Shown: positions 53,401 through 62,681 of the stretch, in pieces
Numbering within the stretch: the first letter of the stretch is position 1
How the letters are laid out: every line of letters starts with the position of its first letter
Source: Fictibacillus solisalsi
GTDB taxonomy: Bacteria; Bacillota; Bacilli; Bacillales; Fictibacillaceae
NCBI RefSeq assembly: GCF_900103485.1
Contig: NZ_FNHW01000001.1
Coordinates: forward strand, 95,273 to 159,272
DNA: 64,000 bases
Direction of reading: 5' to 3'
Notes under the pieces: generated by a model
Seen by the model: only the letters and a program-made list of their open reading frames with translations
Told to the model about the DNA's origin: nothing
Database searches by the model: none
Position numbers and translations under genes: made by a program

Positions 53401-54375
53401 ATGGAATTAAAAGGGATACACCACGTTTCTGCAATTACGGCAAAGGCAGGAAAAAATTACGACTTTTACACAAAGGTACTGGGCATGCGCCTGATTAAGA
53501 AAACAGTGAATCAGGATGATACCTCTGTTTACCATTTGTTTTACGGCGATGAAAAGGGAAATGCCGGAACCGAATTAACATTCTTTGAAATTCCGATGGC
53601 AGGAAGAAATCATGATGGTGCCAACAGTATTTCGGAAATTTCGCTGCGGGTAAAAAATGATGAAGCATTGAACTATTGGAAGAACCGATTTGAAGAAATG
53701 AACGTGGTTCATGAGGAGCCTTCAGAACGATTTGGCCGTCTCTCTCTCGCCTTTAAGGACAACGAGGGACAGCGTCTGTTACTTGTATCAGACGAAACCA
53801 ATACAGGAGTTTCTGCTGGTGTGCCCTGGGACAAGAGCCCGGTTCCAAATAAATACGGCATCACCGGTCTTGGACCTGTCAGGCTGACTGTACGCACGAA
53901 AGAGCTAACAGAGGAAGTCATTACGGAACTTTTGGGATTCAGGAAAAAAGGAGAATACCCGTCGTTCCAACCCGGCCAGCCGGATATTGTGGTATATGAA
54001 ACAGGCGAAGGAGGCACAGGAGCGGAGCTTCACATCGAAGAACGAAAGGACTTGGCCCCTGAACGTCTTGGAAGAGGCGGGGTGCACCACGTTGCTTTCC
54101 GCGTCCATGATGAGGAGGAGCTAAAGAAATGGATAGAGAAAGTCCAGAATGCCCAGTTTCCGAATTCAGGATTTGTCGATCGGTTCTACTTTAAGTCGCT
54201 TTACTTCAGGGAATTAAATGGTATTTTGTTTGAACTGGCCACGGACGGTCCGGGATTTGCGACGGATGAAGATCTGGAGCATCTTGGGGAATCACTCGCC
54301 CTTCCCCCTTTTCTTGAATCCAAACGCCAAGAGATTGAAGCCAGGTTGAAACCGCTGGATACTAAATTAACGTAA
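53401..54375 (+). CDS. mhqA: Ring-cleaving dioxygenase, MhqA/MhqO type
   Basis: 324 residues with two glyoxalase/VOC modules. First: GIHHVSAITAKAGKNYDFYTKVLG (metal His in HH); second: GGVHHVAFRVHDEEE, with the Glu ligand in NGILFELATDGPGF. Opens hydroquinone rings to detoxify quinones. Start ATG follows AAGGAGGA. An azoreductase gene follows 71 bases downstream, the combination controlled by MhqR in B. subtilis. Confidence 0.92.
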   Translation: MELKGIHHVSAITAKAGKNYDFYTKVLGMRLIKKTVNQDDTSVYHLFYGDEKGNAGTELTFFEIPMAGRNHDGANSISEISLRVKNDEALNYWKNRFEEMNVVHEEPSERFGRLSLAFKDNEGQRLLLVSDETNTGVSAGVPWDKSPVPNKYGITGLGPVRLTVRTKELTEEVITELLGFRKKGEYPSFQPGQPDIVVYETGEGGTGAELHIEERKDLAPERLGRGGVHHVAFRVHDEEELKKWIEKVQNAQFPNSGFVDRFYFKSLYFRELNGILFELATDGPGFATDEDLEHLGESLALPPFLESKRQEIEARLKPLDTKLT

Positions 54376-54446
54376 ATTCAGTGTATGTGTTTCCTTTCTT
54401 TGTATCATATTAATTATGTACAAATGATAAAGGAAGGGATAATGAT

Positions 54447-55082
54447 ATGACGACTATATTATATATTACGGCACATCCCCATGATGATACACAATCCTAC
54501 AGTATGGCGGTTGGAAAAGCATTTGTTGAATCTTACAAACAGGCAAATCCTTCTGATCAAGTTGTTCATCTGGATCTGTATAAAGAAAATATTCCCCAGA
54601 TTGATGTGGATGTGTTCAGCGGCTGGGGAAAGCTTAGATCGGGTTCTACCTTTGATCAGCTATCACAAGATGAAAAGACAAAAGTACAGCGGCTTTCCGA
54701 ACTGACCGATCAGTTTGTAGCGGCAGATAAATACATTTTTGTAACGCCTATGTGGAATTTTTCATTTCCACCCGTTATGAAAGCCTATATTGACTCTATT
54801 TGTACGGCAGGAAAGACCTTTAGATATACGGAACAGGGACCTGTTGGACTGCTTACAGACAAGAAGGCACTGCATATCCAAGCCCGCGGAGGCGTCTATT
54901 CGGAAGGGCCTGCAGCAGGACTCGAGATGGGCCACCGGTACATTGGTGTGATCATGAACTTTTTTGGCATTCCATCATTTGAAGGCTTGTTTGTGGAAGG
55001 ACACAATCAATTTCCCGACCGGGCGGAAGAGATTAAGCAACAGGCCATTACTAAAGCAAAAGAAATGGCACAAACCTTTTAA
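54447..55082 (+). CDS. azoR: FMN-dependent NADH-azoreductase
   Basis: 211 residues, flavodoxin-like. Seen: [20 protein letters not shown] at the start, [33 protein letters not shown] in two parts (around 97-130) and the [10 protein letters not shown] loop. Reduces quinones and azo compounds. Start ATG follows AAGGAAGGG. Probably co-expressed with the dioxygenase upstream. Confidence 0.95.
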   Translation: MTTILYITAHPHDDTQSYSMAVGKAFVESYKQANPSDQVVHLDLYKENIPQIDVDVFSGWGKLRSGSTFDQLSQDEKTKVQRLSELTDQFVAADKYIFVTPMWNFSFPPVMKAYIDSICTAGKTFRYTEQGPVGLLTDKKALHIQARGGVYSEGPAAGLEMGHRYIGVIMNFFGIPSFEGLFVEGHNQFPDRAEEIKQQAITKAKEMAQTF

Positions 55083-55090
55083 CTTCATCA

Positions 55091-55126
55091 AAAAAAGCGA
55101 AGGCGTAATTTGCCTTCGCTTTTTAT
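55091..55126. terminator. Terminator between convergent azoR and MBL genes
   Basis: Stem AAAAAGCGAAGGC / GCCTTCGCTTTTT. Confidence 0.85.
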
Positions 55127-55948
55127 TTAGGTGGAGAACCATTCTCCTTTTAATGCTTTACTATATCTTTTTGCAGATCGCTGGACTGATTGTGAGGCAT
55201 TTTCCGCCACAACCCTGTGGAACGCGTTGTATAACCGGTTAAAAGGTATGGGCTCTGCAATACTGGCCATGCGCTCCACGGTAGAAGCCGGAAGTGGAAT
55301 CAAGTTGGGGTAACTGTACATGAAACTGACCCAATTTCTGTCTGCTGCCACCTGGATGATGTCCCCAGTCAGAAGCACTCCTTTTCCTCCATTTCCTTGA
55401 GACCAGTGGACGACTGCTCCACCCTTATAATGGCCTCCAAGCCTGTACAAGGTAAGCCCTTCACTGAGCTCGAGCGTTTCACCGGACCAAAATTTTATCA
55501 AGGGGCTTGAACGTGTGACCCATTCTTTGTCATCTTCATGAATATAAATGGGTGCTTCAAATGCTTCCGCCCATTCCACCTGGGTGGAATAATAATGAGG
55601 ATGGGAAAGAGCGATGGCATCAATCCCTCCTAATTGCTTCAGGTACGCTATCGTTTCTTGATCAAGATAGGTCAAACAGTCCCACAACAGGTTGAAATGA
55701 TTACCCTGTACAAGGTAAGCTGTTTGCGAAATCGCAAAAGCCGGTTCGGTATGTATGCTGTACAGGTGAGGTTCATCTTCTTGTATGGTATTTTTAAAAT
55801 TACGGTTTCTCATCTCTTGCAGCGTGGTCCAGGACTGCCCCTGGGGTGAAACATATTGTCGTTCCTCTGTGCAGATGGTGCAGATTTCGGGAGGGTGTTC
55901 TGTTGGCGGATATTGGACTCCGCAGGTGATGCAAATATACGGCTTCAT
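55127..55948 (-). CDS. MBL-fold protein with N-terminal rubredoxin-like Cys motif
   Basis: 273 residues. Cys 6, 9, 23 and 26 form a CxxC...CxxC site. The metallo-beta-lactamase fold follows, but the HxHxDH motif reads HPHYYS (116-121), so the Asp and last His are missing, while His 173 (GGH), Asp 196 (LTGD) and His 244 remain. It may bind one metal or be non-hydrolytic. The start is ATG 55948; the longer frame runs through untranslated sequence without a site. Confidence 0.85.
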   Translation of the reverse strand: MKPYICITCGVQYPPTEHPPEICTICTEERQYVSPQGQSWTTLQEMRNRNFKNTIQEDEPHLYSIHTEPAFAISQTAYLVQGNHFNLLWDCLTYLDQETIAYLKQLGGIDAIALSHPHYYSTQVEWAEAFEAPIYIHEDDKEWVTRSSPLIKFWSGETLELSEGLTLYRLGGHYKGGAVVHWSQGNGGKGVLLTGDIIQVAADRNWVSFMYSYPNLIPLPASTVERMASIAEPIPFNRLYNAFHRVVAENASQSVQRSAKRYSKALKGEWFST

Positions 55949-56089
55949 TCGATCATCCCCATTTTTTTTATTTCCGTCTGCTTTGATTATAAAGTAAAAA
56001 AACTGTAATGATAAGCAATTACTGGCAATGTGGGCATTACATATTCCACTCCAATATACAAAAACTAACGACAGAACAGGGGTGGTTTG

Positions 56090-57445
56090 ATGAGTCAGAC
56101 AAAATGCAGCTCCCCCTCCGGCCAAAACAGCGGAGGCGGGAGTTTAAAATGGTGGCAGCTTTCGTTAATGGGAATCGGATGTACCATCGGAACAGGGTAT
56201 TTTTTAGGATCTTCCATCGGGATTATGATGACCGGTCCCTCCATTGTCATTTCTTTTGTCCTTGCTGCACTTGGCACGTATATTGTTTTTAATGTATTGG
56301 CAAAGATGACAGCAGAAGATCCGCAAAAAGGATCGTTTTGCGCCTATGCAAAAAAGGCATTTGGCCATTGGGCAGGTTTCAGCTGTGGCTGGAACTACTG
56401 GGTCTCCAATATCCTGGTCATGGGCAGCCAGTTGACAGCACTCTCCATATTGTCGCGGTTTTGGTTTGAACAAGTACCTTTGTGGGCGTTTGCCTCAGGG
56501 TATGCGATTCTTGCTATCATCGTTGTATTAACCGGGACAAACGGCTTTGACAAAGTTGAGAACATCCTTGCCGTTGTAAAAGTGGCGGCTATTTTAATGT
56601 TCATTATTTTAGCGGGAGCAACGCTCCTAGGCTGGCTGGATGGCGATGTTAAAAAGCCAGGTCTGCCTGACAGCACAGGTGATTTTTTTCATGATGGATT
56701 TCCGGGGTTTTGGTCTTCGCTGATCTACGCGTTTTATGCGTTTGGCGGCATTGAGGTCATCGGGCTGATGGCCATGCAGTTGAAAAGAAAAGAAGACGGG
56801 CCCAAAGCTGGTAAAGTCATGATGTTCGTTTTGGCTGTGATTTATGTGGTGTCCATGGGGCTGGCAGTCACCATGGTTTTTCAAGGGGCGTTTGATGATA
56901 AGGAAAGTCCGTTTGTGACCGCTCTTGACGATTACCATCTTGCCTTTTTTCCGCATGTATTTAATGGAGCGATCATTATAGCAGGTTTCTCCACCATGAC
57001 AGCTTCTCTTTTTGGTGTGACCAACCTCCTTTGTACAATGTCAGAAGATGGTGATGCTCCGTCACTGTTCAGCAAGAAAATTAAAAAATTGAAGGATCTG
57101 CCATTAGCCTCTCTGGGACTTGGGGCCGCAGGTCTCCTTGCTTCGATCATTACCGCATTGTTAATGCCCGGAAAGATTTATGAATACATCACCACTGCCG
57201 CAGGAATCCTGCTTCTTTATAACTGGCTGTTTATTATTCTTTCTTCCATGAAAGTGCTAAAGCAGAAGATATGGAGCAAAGTGTTCTCTGTTATGGGGCT
57301 TCTTTTAATTTTGGCGAGCATCAGCGGAACCCTTGCTGAAAAAACGATCCGTCCCGGGTTTTATGTCAGTATCCTGTTAGCTGGAATCATTGGTATCGTG
57401 GCTTTTTTTATGAGGAAGGTATGGAAGAAAACCGAAACAAGCTAA
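56090..57445 (+). CDS. APC-family amino acid permease
   Basis: 451 residues, twelve membrane helices. APC helix 1 signature LSLMGIGCTIGTGYFLGSS and GGIEVIGLMAMQLKR in helix 6-7. Resembles the YtnA/YbxG-type amino acid permeases of Bacillus; substrate unknown. Start ATG 56090 follows AGGGGTGG. It is followed after 59 bases by the DUF2935 gene. Confidence 0.88.
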   Translation: MSQTKCSSPSGQNSGGGSLKWWQLSLMGIGCTIGTGYFLGSSIGIMMTGPSIVISFVLAALGTYIVFNVLAKMTAEDPQKGSFCAYAKKAFGHWAGFSCGWNYWVSNILVMGSQLTALSILSRFWFEQVPLWAFASGYAILAIIVVLTGTNGFDKVENILAVVKVAAILMFIILAGATLLGWLDGDVKKPGLPDSTGDFFHDGFPGFWSSLIYAFYAFGGIEVIGLMAMQLKRKEDGPKAGKVMMFVLAVIYVVSMGLAVTMVFQGAFDDKESPFVTALDDYHLAFFPHVFNGAIIIAGFSTMTASLFGVTNLLCTMSEDGDAPSLFSKKIKKLKDLPLASLGLGAAGLLASIITALLMPGKIYEYITTAAGILLLYNWLFIILSSMKVLKQKIWSKVFSVMGLLLILASISGTLAEKTIRPGFYVSILLAGIIGIVAFFMRKVWKKTETS

Positions 57446-57510
57446 ATAATCCGTCATAACTTGTCTTTTCCTTTGATACATATGAATGAGGTACAAAGGA
57501 GGAGATGAAG

Positions 57511-58317
57511 GTGGACCGGCAAACATGGGAAAAAAGCGCAAGGTTCGAGCATCAGTTTTGGCTTCAGGTACTGGGGGATCATGCCCGTTTCTTTTTGGAT
57601 ACCCTGGCTTCGAAGGAAACAAAAGAAATTGAAGCGGCCAAACGATATAAGGGAGGTTTCGACGGACTGCTTCAGCAGGCAAGAGGAAACGCGGATCTCA
57701 CGAAGCTAACTGCTGCAGCGGAAGAAATGGCGACATCAATCAGGGATTTTAAGCTTCACATGCTCAGAAGGCACCTGACAGGAAAAATAAGCATTCACCT
57801 TTCACCAACCTTTCTTAATCATATGGTGAATGAGGTGGAAGAGTATTTAGGAATTCTGAAGTATTTAAAAACAGAACAAATGCCGCCGCTCTATCATGAG
57901 CTGCATTATCATATGGTATGGCTTCCCGACGCTGCAGGACATGCAGGAGCCATATCGGATACCATGGATGCGGTAGAAAAAGATATAAAAACACGAAGCA
58001 AGGAATACAGCGTTCATTTTGAACAATTTTATATCAAGGCGGTAGAATTGGCAGGATATTTAAGGACAAACCTGAAAGAATTTCCGGCTTTGAAGCGCAT
58101 GAATCAAGAAGTGAAGATGGAAATTATGTTGTTTCGAAAGTTTTTAAAAGAAATCGAGGAACTGGAACTTTCGAATGAGGTGCTTGGTACGTTTTCTGCA
58201 CTGATGGCCGATCATATGGCAAGAGAAGAATGTTATTATCTCACGAAGTTGGCCATGGCCTCACAAACGACAGAACCGGGCTGTAATCCCACAAAACCAA
58301 GGGTGGAAGAAAATTAA
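57511..58317 (+). CDS. DUF2935 four-helix-bundle protein
   Basis: 268 residues made of two similar helical halves (about 1-130 and 131-268), with Glu/His pairs such as RFEHQFWLQVLGDHARFF and ADHMAREECYYL typical of DUF2935, a putative metal-binding ferritin-like bundle. GTG 57511 gives the better spacing to AAAGGAGG than ATG 57505. Function unknown. Ends in its own terminator. Confidence 0.85.
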   Translation: MDRQTWEKSARFEHQFWLQVLGDHARFFLDTLASKETKEIEAAKRYKGGFDGLLQQARGNADLTKLTAAAEEMATSIRDFKLHMLRRHLTGKISIHLSPTFLNHMVNEVEEYLGILKYLKTEQMPPLYHELHYHMVWLPDAAGHAGAISDTMDAVEKDIKTRSKEYSVHFEQFYIKAVELAGYLRTNLKEFPALKRMNQEVKMEIMLFRKFLKEIEELELSNEVLGTFSALMADHMAREECYYLTKLAMASQTTEPGCNPTKPRVEEN

Positions 58318-58343
58318 AAAACCTCCTCAGCGGGGTTTTTTTT
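58314..58343 (+). terminator. Terminator of the DUF2935 gene
   Basis: AAAAACCTCC / GGGGTTTTTT stem with T run. Confidence 0.75.
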
Positions 58344-58424
58344 AAGTTCATGCTATGTTGTTAGTATTGCGAATGAATTATTTTCGCCTAAACCAAAATA
58401 AAGGAAAAGAAATTGAAATAAAAA

Positions 58425-58449
58425 TGAACTTATTTCATCATTTTACGTC
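58425..58449 (+). promoter_or_regulatory. ECF-type promoter upstream of the sigma factor gene
   Basis: TGAACT, 15 bases, CGTC, close to the TGAAAC-N16-CGTM pattern of Bacillus ECF sigma factors. It lies 60 bases before the sigma gene, suggesting autoregulation. Confidence 0.5.
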
Positions 58450-58508
58450 TTTTTAACTAGAAGCCATTTTTCTTAAAGGCAGTCTGTCCAGAAACGGGTG
58501 AAAAAAGT

Positions 58509-59054
58509 GTGGACCAAGAACTTCAGCAATTAATCGTAAAAGCTAAGAAAGGAGACCAGGATTCCTTTTCTGAACTTATTCAAAGATATAAAGGAAAAGT
58601 GTTCCGGCATGCTTTTGCGATGGTCCATGATCAGATGGAAGCTGAAGATATTACTCAAGAAGCTTTCGTCAAGGCCTATTTTTCAATGGATCATTTGAAA
58701 GAGGCGTATGCCTTTTCCTCCTGGCTTACAAAAATTGTAACCAACCTTTGTTATGACCGGATAAAGAAGAGGGAGAAACGGCCACAGTTGCAAATGGATC
58801 CGGCACAAACAGAGTTAATGGCCGATACCTATTCGGAAGTTGAAAACCTGCAGTTGAGGATCAATTTGCAGCTTGCCATGCAGAGGCTTACTCCCGAACA
58901 CCGGACAGTAATTGTATTAAGAGACATCCAGGGATTTTCCTATCAAGAGATTGCAGAAATATTGGAAATACCAGAAGGGACGGTTAAATCCAGAATTAAT
59001 ATAGCCCGAAAAGAACTGAGAAAAGAACTGATAAGGGGTGATCGGGATGCATGA
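58509..59054 (+). CDS. ECF-type RNA polymerase sigma factor
   Basis: 181 residues. Region 2 (YKGKVFRHAFAMVHDQMEAEDITQEAFVKAY, in two parts) and region 4 (PEHRTVIVLRDIQGFSYQEIAEILEIPEGTVKSRINIARKEL, likewise) with the usual linker, and no region 1 or 3. The start is GTG 58509 with a modest GGGTGA site. Overlaps the anti-sigma gene by 8 bases, a classical sigma/anti-sigma pair. Confidence 0.93.
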   Translation: MDQELQQLIVKAKKGDQDSFSELIQRYKGKVFRHAFAMVHDQMEAEDITQEAFVKAYFSMDHLKEAYAFSSWLTKIVTNLCYDRIKKREKRPQLQMDPAQTELMADTYSEVENLQLRINLQLAMQRLTPEHRTVIVLRDIQGFSYQEIAEILEIPEGTVKSRINIARKELRKELIRGDRDA

Positions 59055-59550
59055 AGAAATACATGAACTTCTATCCGCTTATGTGGATGGTGAGTTAGAC
59101 AGCAACCAACGACAAGAAGTTGAAAGGCATATGAGTGACTGCGGGAAATGTAGGGAAGAAGTGGCTCATTTATTGGAATTAAAGGCTTTATTGTCATCCA
59201 CTTATGAGGAACTTGAGATGAAAAATGGCAATATGGAGCAAACGGTGATGGCCAGGATCCGTTCAGAAACTACACCTGAGACACTTCTTTCCCGGGGAGG
59301 TATGGCTGCAGCCATAGCGGGGGCTATTGTTCTGGCCGCTTTTCTATGGTTGGCCTCATCGATTATTACGAAAGGGATTCATGTGGGGGTTACTCTCACT
59401 TCGATTTCCTTCAGTTTAATACGTTCGGCCTTTACCGTGGCGGGGGCTTTGCCAAATCTGCTTGAAGTTTTCTTAGTGCTGGCGCTGGTCGTGCTGGTCG
59501 CATCAGGATGGTCTGTGCGAAGATTACTGGATACAAAGTCAACAGGTTGA
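59047..59550 (+). CDS. Zinc-type anti-sigma factor
   Basis: 167 residues. The ZAS (zf-HC2) motif is intact: His 28, Cys 32, Cys 35 in RHMSDCGKC. Two membrane helices (about 84-104 and 130-155) anchor it. It would hold the sigma factor at the membrane. The start is ATG 59047 behind GGGGTGATC, overlapping the sigma stop codon. Confidence 0.92.
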   Translation: MHEEIHELLSAYVDGELDSNQRQEVERHMSDCGKCREEVAHLLELKALLSSTYEELEMKNGNMEQTVMARIRSETTPETLLSRGGMAAAIAGAIVLAAFLWLASSIITKGIHVGVTLTSISFSLIRSAFTVAGALPNLLEVFLVLALVVLVASGWSVRRLLDTKSTG

Positions 59551-59562
59551 GGAGGGACGGCG

Positions 59563-60408
59563 ATGAAAAAGTACCCTGTCTTAATAAGCATAACAATGGT
59601 TTTCATGGTGGCCCTCACACTTGCAGCTCCCAACGTATATGGTGCTGAAAAGAATGTGATCAAACAAAAAGATGTGATTGTACCTGCAAGGCAAAGTATT
59701 GAAAATATCATTGTTTTTGGACACGATGCGATTGTAAAGGGGAAGGTGAAAACAGCCGTCATTGTTATTAATGGAGATGTAGACATCAAGAAAAATGCAA
59801 AAATAAAGGAACTGGTACTTGTTATCGGCGGGCATGTCAAACAAGAAGCAGGCTCGAAGGTGACCGATAACATTATAGCCATAAATCTGAATAGTCCATC
59901 CCAAAACAGCCTTTTTCTTGGGGGACTGGTCCTGATTAGCGGATGGCTTCTCCGGCTTATTTCAAGCATCATGCTGGTTTTCTTAACAGTAATTGCCGGC
60001 CTGTCGCTTCACAAGCGAATAAACAGCTTGGCAGGATTAACAAAAGGACAGGCTCCGCGTCTGATATTATCAGGAGCCATTATTAGTGCGGCACTGTTGG
60101 TTGTAAGTGTATTACTCGCTATTACGGTCATCGGTATTCCTGTCTCGATTTTGCTTCTACTCTTTCCGGTACTTGTATTTATTACAGGGCTTGCCATCTA
60201 CAGTCATGAATTGGCGTCTCAATTTTCAAGCTTGGAGGATAAACCTCCGTGGCTTCGGTATTTGACAGGGTCTTTTGTGCTGGTTTCCCTGTTCAACTTT
60301 CCGATTATCGGCAGTATTTTCTTCCTTCTTCTCTTTTTTTTGTCGTTGGGGGGAGCATTTAAATTTTTGTTTGAACGCTTTCGAGCTCGTAAAAGAAAAA
60401 ACATCTAG
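59563..60408 (+). CDS. Membrane protein with bactofilin-like repeat domain
   Basis: 281 residues. Signal-like helix 6-26, a right-handed beta repeat region (VPARQSIENIIVFGHDAIVKGK, VIVINGDVDIKKNAKI, LVLVIGGHVKQEAGSKV) typical of polymer-forming domains, then four or five membrane helices and a basic tail (FRARKRKN). Twelve bases after the anti-sigma gene, so third in the operon; probable envelope function. Confidence 0.85.
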   Translation: MKKYPVLISITMVFMVALTLAAPNVYGAEKNVIKQKDVIVPARQSIENIIVFGHDAIVKGKVKTAVIVINGDVDIKKNAKIKELVLVIGGHVKQEAGSKVTDNIIAINLNSPSQNSLFLGGLVLISGWLLRLISSIMLVFLTVIAGLSLHKRINSLAGLTKGQAPRLILSGAIISAALLVVSVLLAITVIGIPVSILLLLFPVLVFITGLAIYSHELASQFSSLEDKPPWLRYLTGSFVLVSLFNFPIIGSIFFLLLFFLSLGGAFKFLFERFRARKRKNI

Positions 60409-60440
60409 TTCCTGGCGGAATTTGCCAGGACTTTTTTTTG
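60408..60440 (+). terminator. Terminator of the ECF operon
   Basis: Stem TCCTGGC / GCCAGGA followed by C and eight T. Confidence 0.88.
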
Positions 60441-60530
60441 TTTGTAATGAACTTTTTGGCACAACATCCGTCTTTTTAAGTGTGCAAGATTTATTAATTG
60501 AAATTTTATTTATAAAACAGGTGATAAAAA

Positions 60531-61664
60531 ATGAGAAAAATATTATTTTTGCCGTTTTTACAGATGCCATCCGGCCACCATCAGGCTGCTGAGGCATTGA
60601 TCGATATGCTGAAAATCAGAAAGAAGGATATTGTTTTAAAAAAAGTAGACTTGTTGAGCTATATGAATGTTTCTCTTGAAAAAATGGTGACTAGAACCTA
60701 CCTGAAATGGATAAAAAATTGGCCTGGTACCTACGACCGTGTATATAAAAATCTAACGTATTCCGCCATAGGAAGAGATTCTTTTAAAGGGTATGACCTT
60801 TTGTTTTCAAAGAAAATGCTCAAACTTTTGGATGATGAACAGCCTGATGTGATTATCTGCACACACAGCATACCGTCCTATCTTGTAAATGAACTCAAGC
60901 GAAAAGGGAAATGCCATGTTCCCGTTATGAATGTGTACACGGATTTCTTCATCAATGATGTGTGGGGAAAAGAAGAAATCGATTACCATTTCGTTCCTAA
61001 CCAGGACATGAAAACAAAACTTATGGTTGAACACCATGTGCCTCATGAGAAGATCATCGTCTCTGGGATTCCGGTTCATGAGCAGTTCAAAAGAAAAGCA
61101 ATAAATTTACCAACAAACACCAGGAGAAAAGTTTTAATCTCCGGCGGCAGCAGCGGATTGGGTGATATTTATGAATTGATTACCGCCGCTGGTTCTTCTG
61201 GCGCCTTTGACTATTATGTTTTATGCGGAAAAAACAGAAAACTATATGAAAAGATCCGATCGCTGGGTTCAGCTAATATTCATCCGCTGCCTTATATTTC
61301 TTCAAGGAGCGAAATGAATGAATGGTATGACAGAGTAGATGCAGTCGTTACAAAGCCAGGCGGAATTACGGTGAGTGAAGCACTAAGGAAAAACCTGCCG
61401 ATATTCGTGCATTCCGTACTCCCGGGACAAGAAGAAATTAATCTCGAGTACCTGGAGAAAAAGAATTTGGTCTTCCGTATCGATAAGTCATTGCCGCTGG
61501 AATCTCAATTGAAACGGGTACTCCGAAATCAACCTGCCATGAAAAATTGGCAAGCCGCCAAAAACGCTTATGAGAAAGGGCTTGAAATGTTATCGCCTGA
61601 TCAAATGACCAAATTTATCCAGTCTTTGCTGGAGCCGGCCCTTACCTTAAGCCGGCAAGCTTAA
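60531..61664 (+). CDS. MGDG synthase-type glycosyltransferase (GT28-like)
   Basis: 377 residues. N-terminal MGDG_synth domain (PFLQMPSGHHQAAEALIDM) and C-terminal GT-B donor domain (SGGSSGLGDIYELI, VVTKPGGITVSEALRKNLPIF). Relatives UgtP and YkoN transfer sugars to diacylglycerol or act on envelope lipids. Start ATG follows ACAGGTGA. It lies after the ECF operon and before a glycosyltransferase remnant and a PAP2 phosphatase. Confidence 0.88.
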   Translation: MRKILFLPFLQMPSGHHQAAEALIDMLKIRKKDIVLKKVDLLSYMNVSLEKMVTRTYLKWIKNWPGTYDRVYKNLTYSAIGRDSFKGYDLLFSKKMLKLLDDEQPDVIICTHSIPSYLVNELKRKGKCHVPVMNVYTDFFINDVWGKEEIDYHFVPNQDMKTKLMVEHHVPHEKIIVSGIPVHEQFKRKAINLPTNTRRKVLISGGSSGLGDIYELITAAGSSGAFDYYVLCGKNRKLYEKIRSLGSANIHPLPYISSRSEMNEWYDRVDAVVTKPGGITVSEALRKNLPIFVHSVLPGQEEINLEYLEKKNLVFRIDKSLPLESQLKRVLRNQPAMKNWQAAKNAYEKGLEMLSPDQMTKFIQSLLEPALTLSRQA

Positions 61665-61694
61665 GATCATTACATCAAGGCTGGAGTATATCGT

Positions 61695-61910
61695 ATGTTC
61701 AAAGAGCATCACAATGCAGCAGCTGGATGGTCACCATCAATGGTTTCAATCTGGTTCATTGGCGGTCTGCAGCTGATGGGAAACGGGGAATTTATCGGTA
61801 AAATCCTCATTGAAGTAATAAGGCGTCCTAAATATTCATTTGAGACGGGTCTCCATTTGAATAAAGCGGGAAACAAGTCCAAAGTTCTTCAAGATCGTTC
61901 CTTGCGGTAA
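61695..61910 (+). pseudogene. Remnant of a GT2-family polyprenyl glycosyltransferase (CsbB/YkoT/GtrB type)
   Basis: A 71-codon open frame whose middle (AAAGWSPSMVSIWFIGGLQLMG, interrupted, then EFIGKILIEVIRRPKYSFE) matches the conserved end of membrane GT2 enzymes, where AGWTS, GGLQL, GEYIGKIYIE and KRRPKY occur. The catalytic domain is missing and about four residues are lost between GGLQLM and EFIGKI. The ATG has a weak GGAG site. The remainder of the gene is gone. Confidence 0.65.
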
Positions 61911-61938
61911 TGTGAATCGACCAAAGAAAGGGGAAAAA

Positions 61939-62511
61939 ATGAATTACCAGTGGTTTCAAGACATTAATAATTTATCCGTTTCTCATCCTGTATTGGATGG
62001 TTTTATGATCTTCTTAAGCCAAAAGGCGCTCTATCTCTATGCTATTGTTCTTTTGGTCCTGTGGCTTATGAATGAATCGTATAAAAGATCAGCAATCTAT
62101 TCCGGGATCACTGGAATATTGGGGCTCATCGTAAACTATATCATCACTCTTTTTTATTATGAGCCAAGGCCATTTGTCAGCCACCACGTGCATTTGCTGT
62201 TTAAGCATGCCGCTGATGCTTCATTTCCAAGTGACCATACGACAGGTGCGTTTGCTTTATCGTTTGCCGTATTCTTAACCCATAAAAAGCTCGGCAGTGC
62301 GATGCTGGCAATAGCGGCATTAACCGGATTATCACGAATTTGGGTAGGACAGCATTATCCATTTGATGTTGCTGGAAGTATAGTTGTCGGGGGGATCATC
62401 AGTATCCTTGTTTACCTGATGTCCCCTGTCATTGATCCGTTTGTAAAAGTTACTCTTCGTAAATACAATCAAGTTTCACATATATTAAAGAAGGCCATTT
62501 GGAGCAAATAG
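61939..62511 (+). CDS. PAP2-family phosphatase (BcrC/YwoA-like)
   Basis: 190 residues, five or six membrane helices. The three acid-phosphatase motifs are present: YYEPRPF, PSDHTTGAF and SRIWVGQHYPFDV. Likely an undecaprenyl-diphosphate phosphatase or lipid phosphatase; BcrC also confers bacitracin tolerance and is under ECF control in B. subtilis. The start is ATG 61939 behind AAAGGGGA; nine codons further upstream the frame is open without a site. Confidence 0.88.
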   Translation: MNYQWFQDINNLSVSHPVLDGFMIFLSQKALYLYAIVLLVLWLMNESYKRSAIYSGITGILGLIVNYIITLFYYEPRPFVSHHVHLLFKHAADASFPSDHTTGAFALSFAVFLTHKKLGSAMLAIAALTGLSRIWVGQHYPFDVAGSIVVGGIISILVYLMSPVIDPFVKVTLRKYNQVSHILKKAIWSK

Positions 62512-62522
62512 TCTTCAGCTTG

Positions 62523-62575
62523 CCCTTTCCTTCCTATGGATGAATCGCTAAAATAGGAAAGAAAGGGTTTTTTTA
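62523..62575 (+). terminator. Terminator of the PAP2 gene
   Basis: 15-bp stem CCCTTTCCTTCCTAT / ATAGGAAAGAAAGGG (one mismatch) with a seven-T run. Confidence 0.85.
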
Positions 62576-62681
62576 GTACTTAAGAAGGGGAAATAAGTGT
62601 AGGTAAAGATCAGAGAGGGTAGAATGAAAATAAAATCTATACATATCGCATGACATGATTATTGATGAGAGAGAGGATCCA

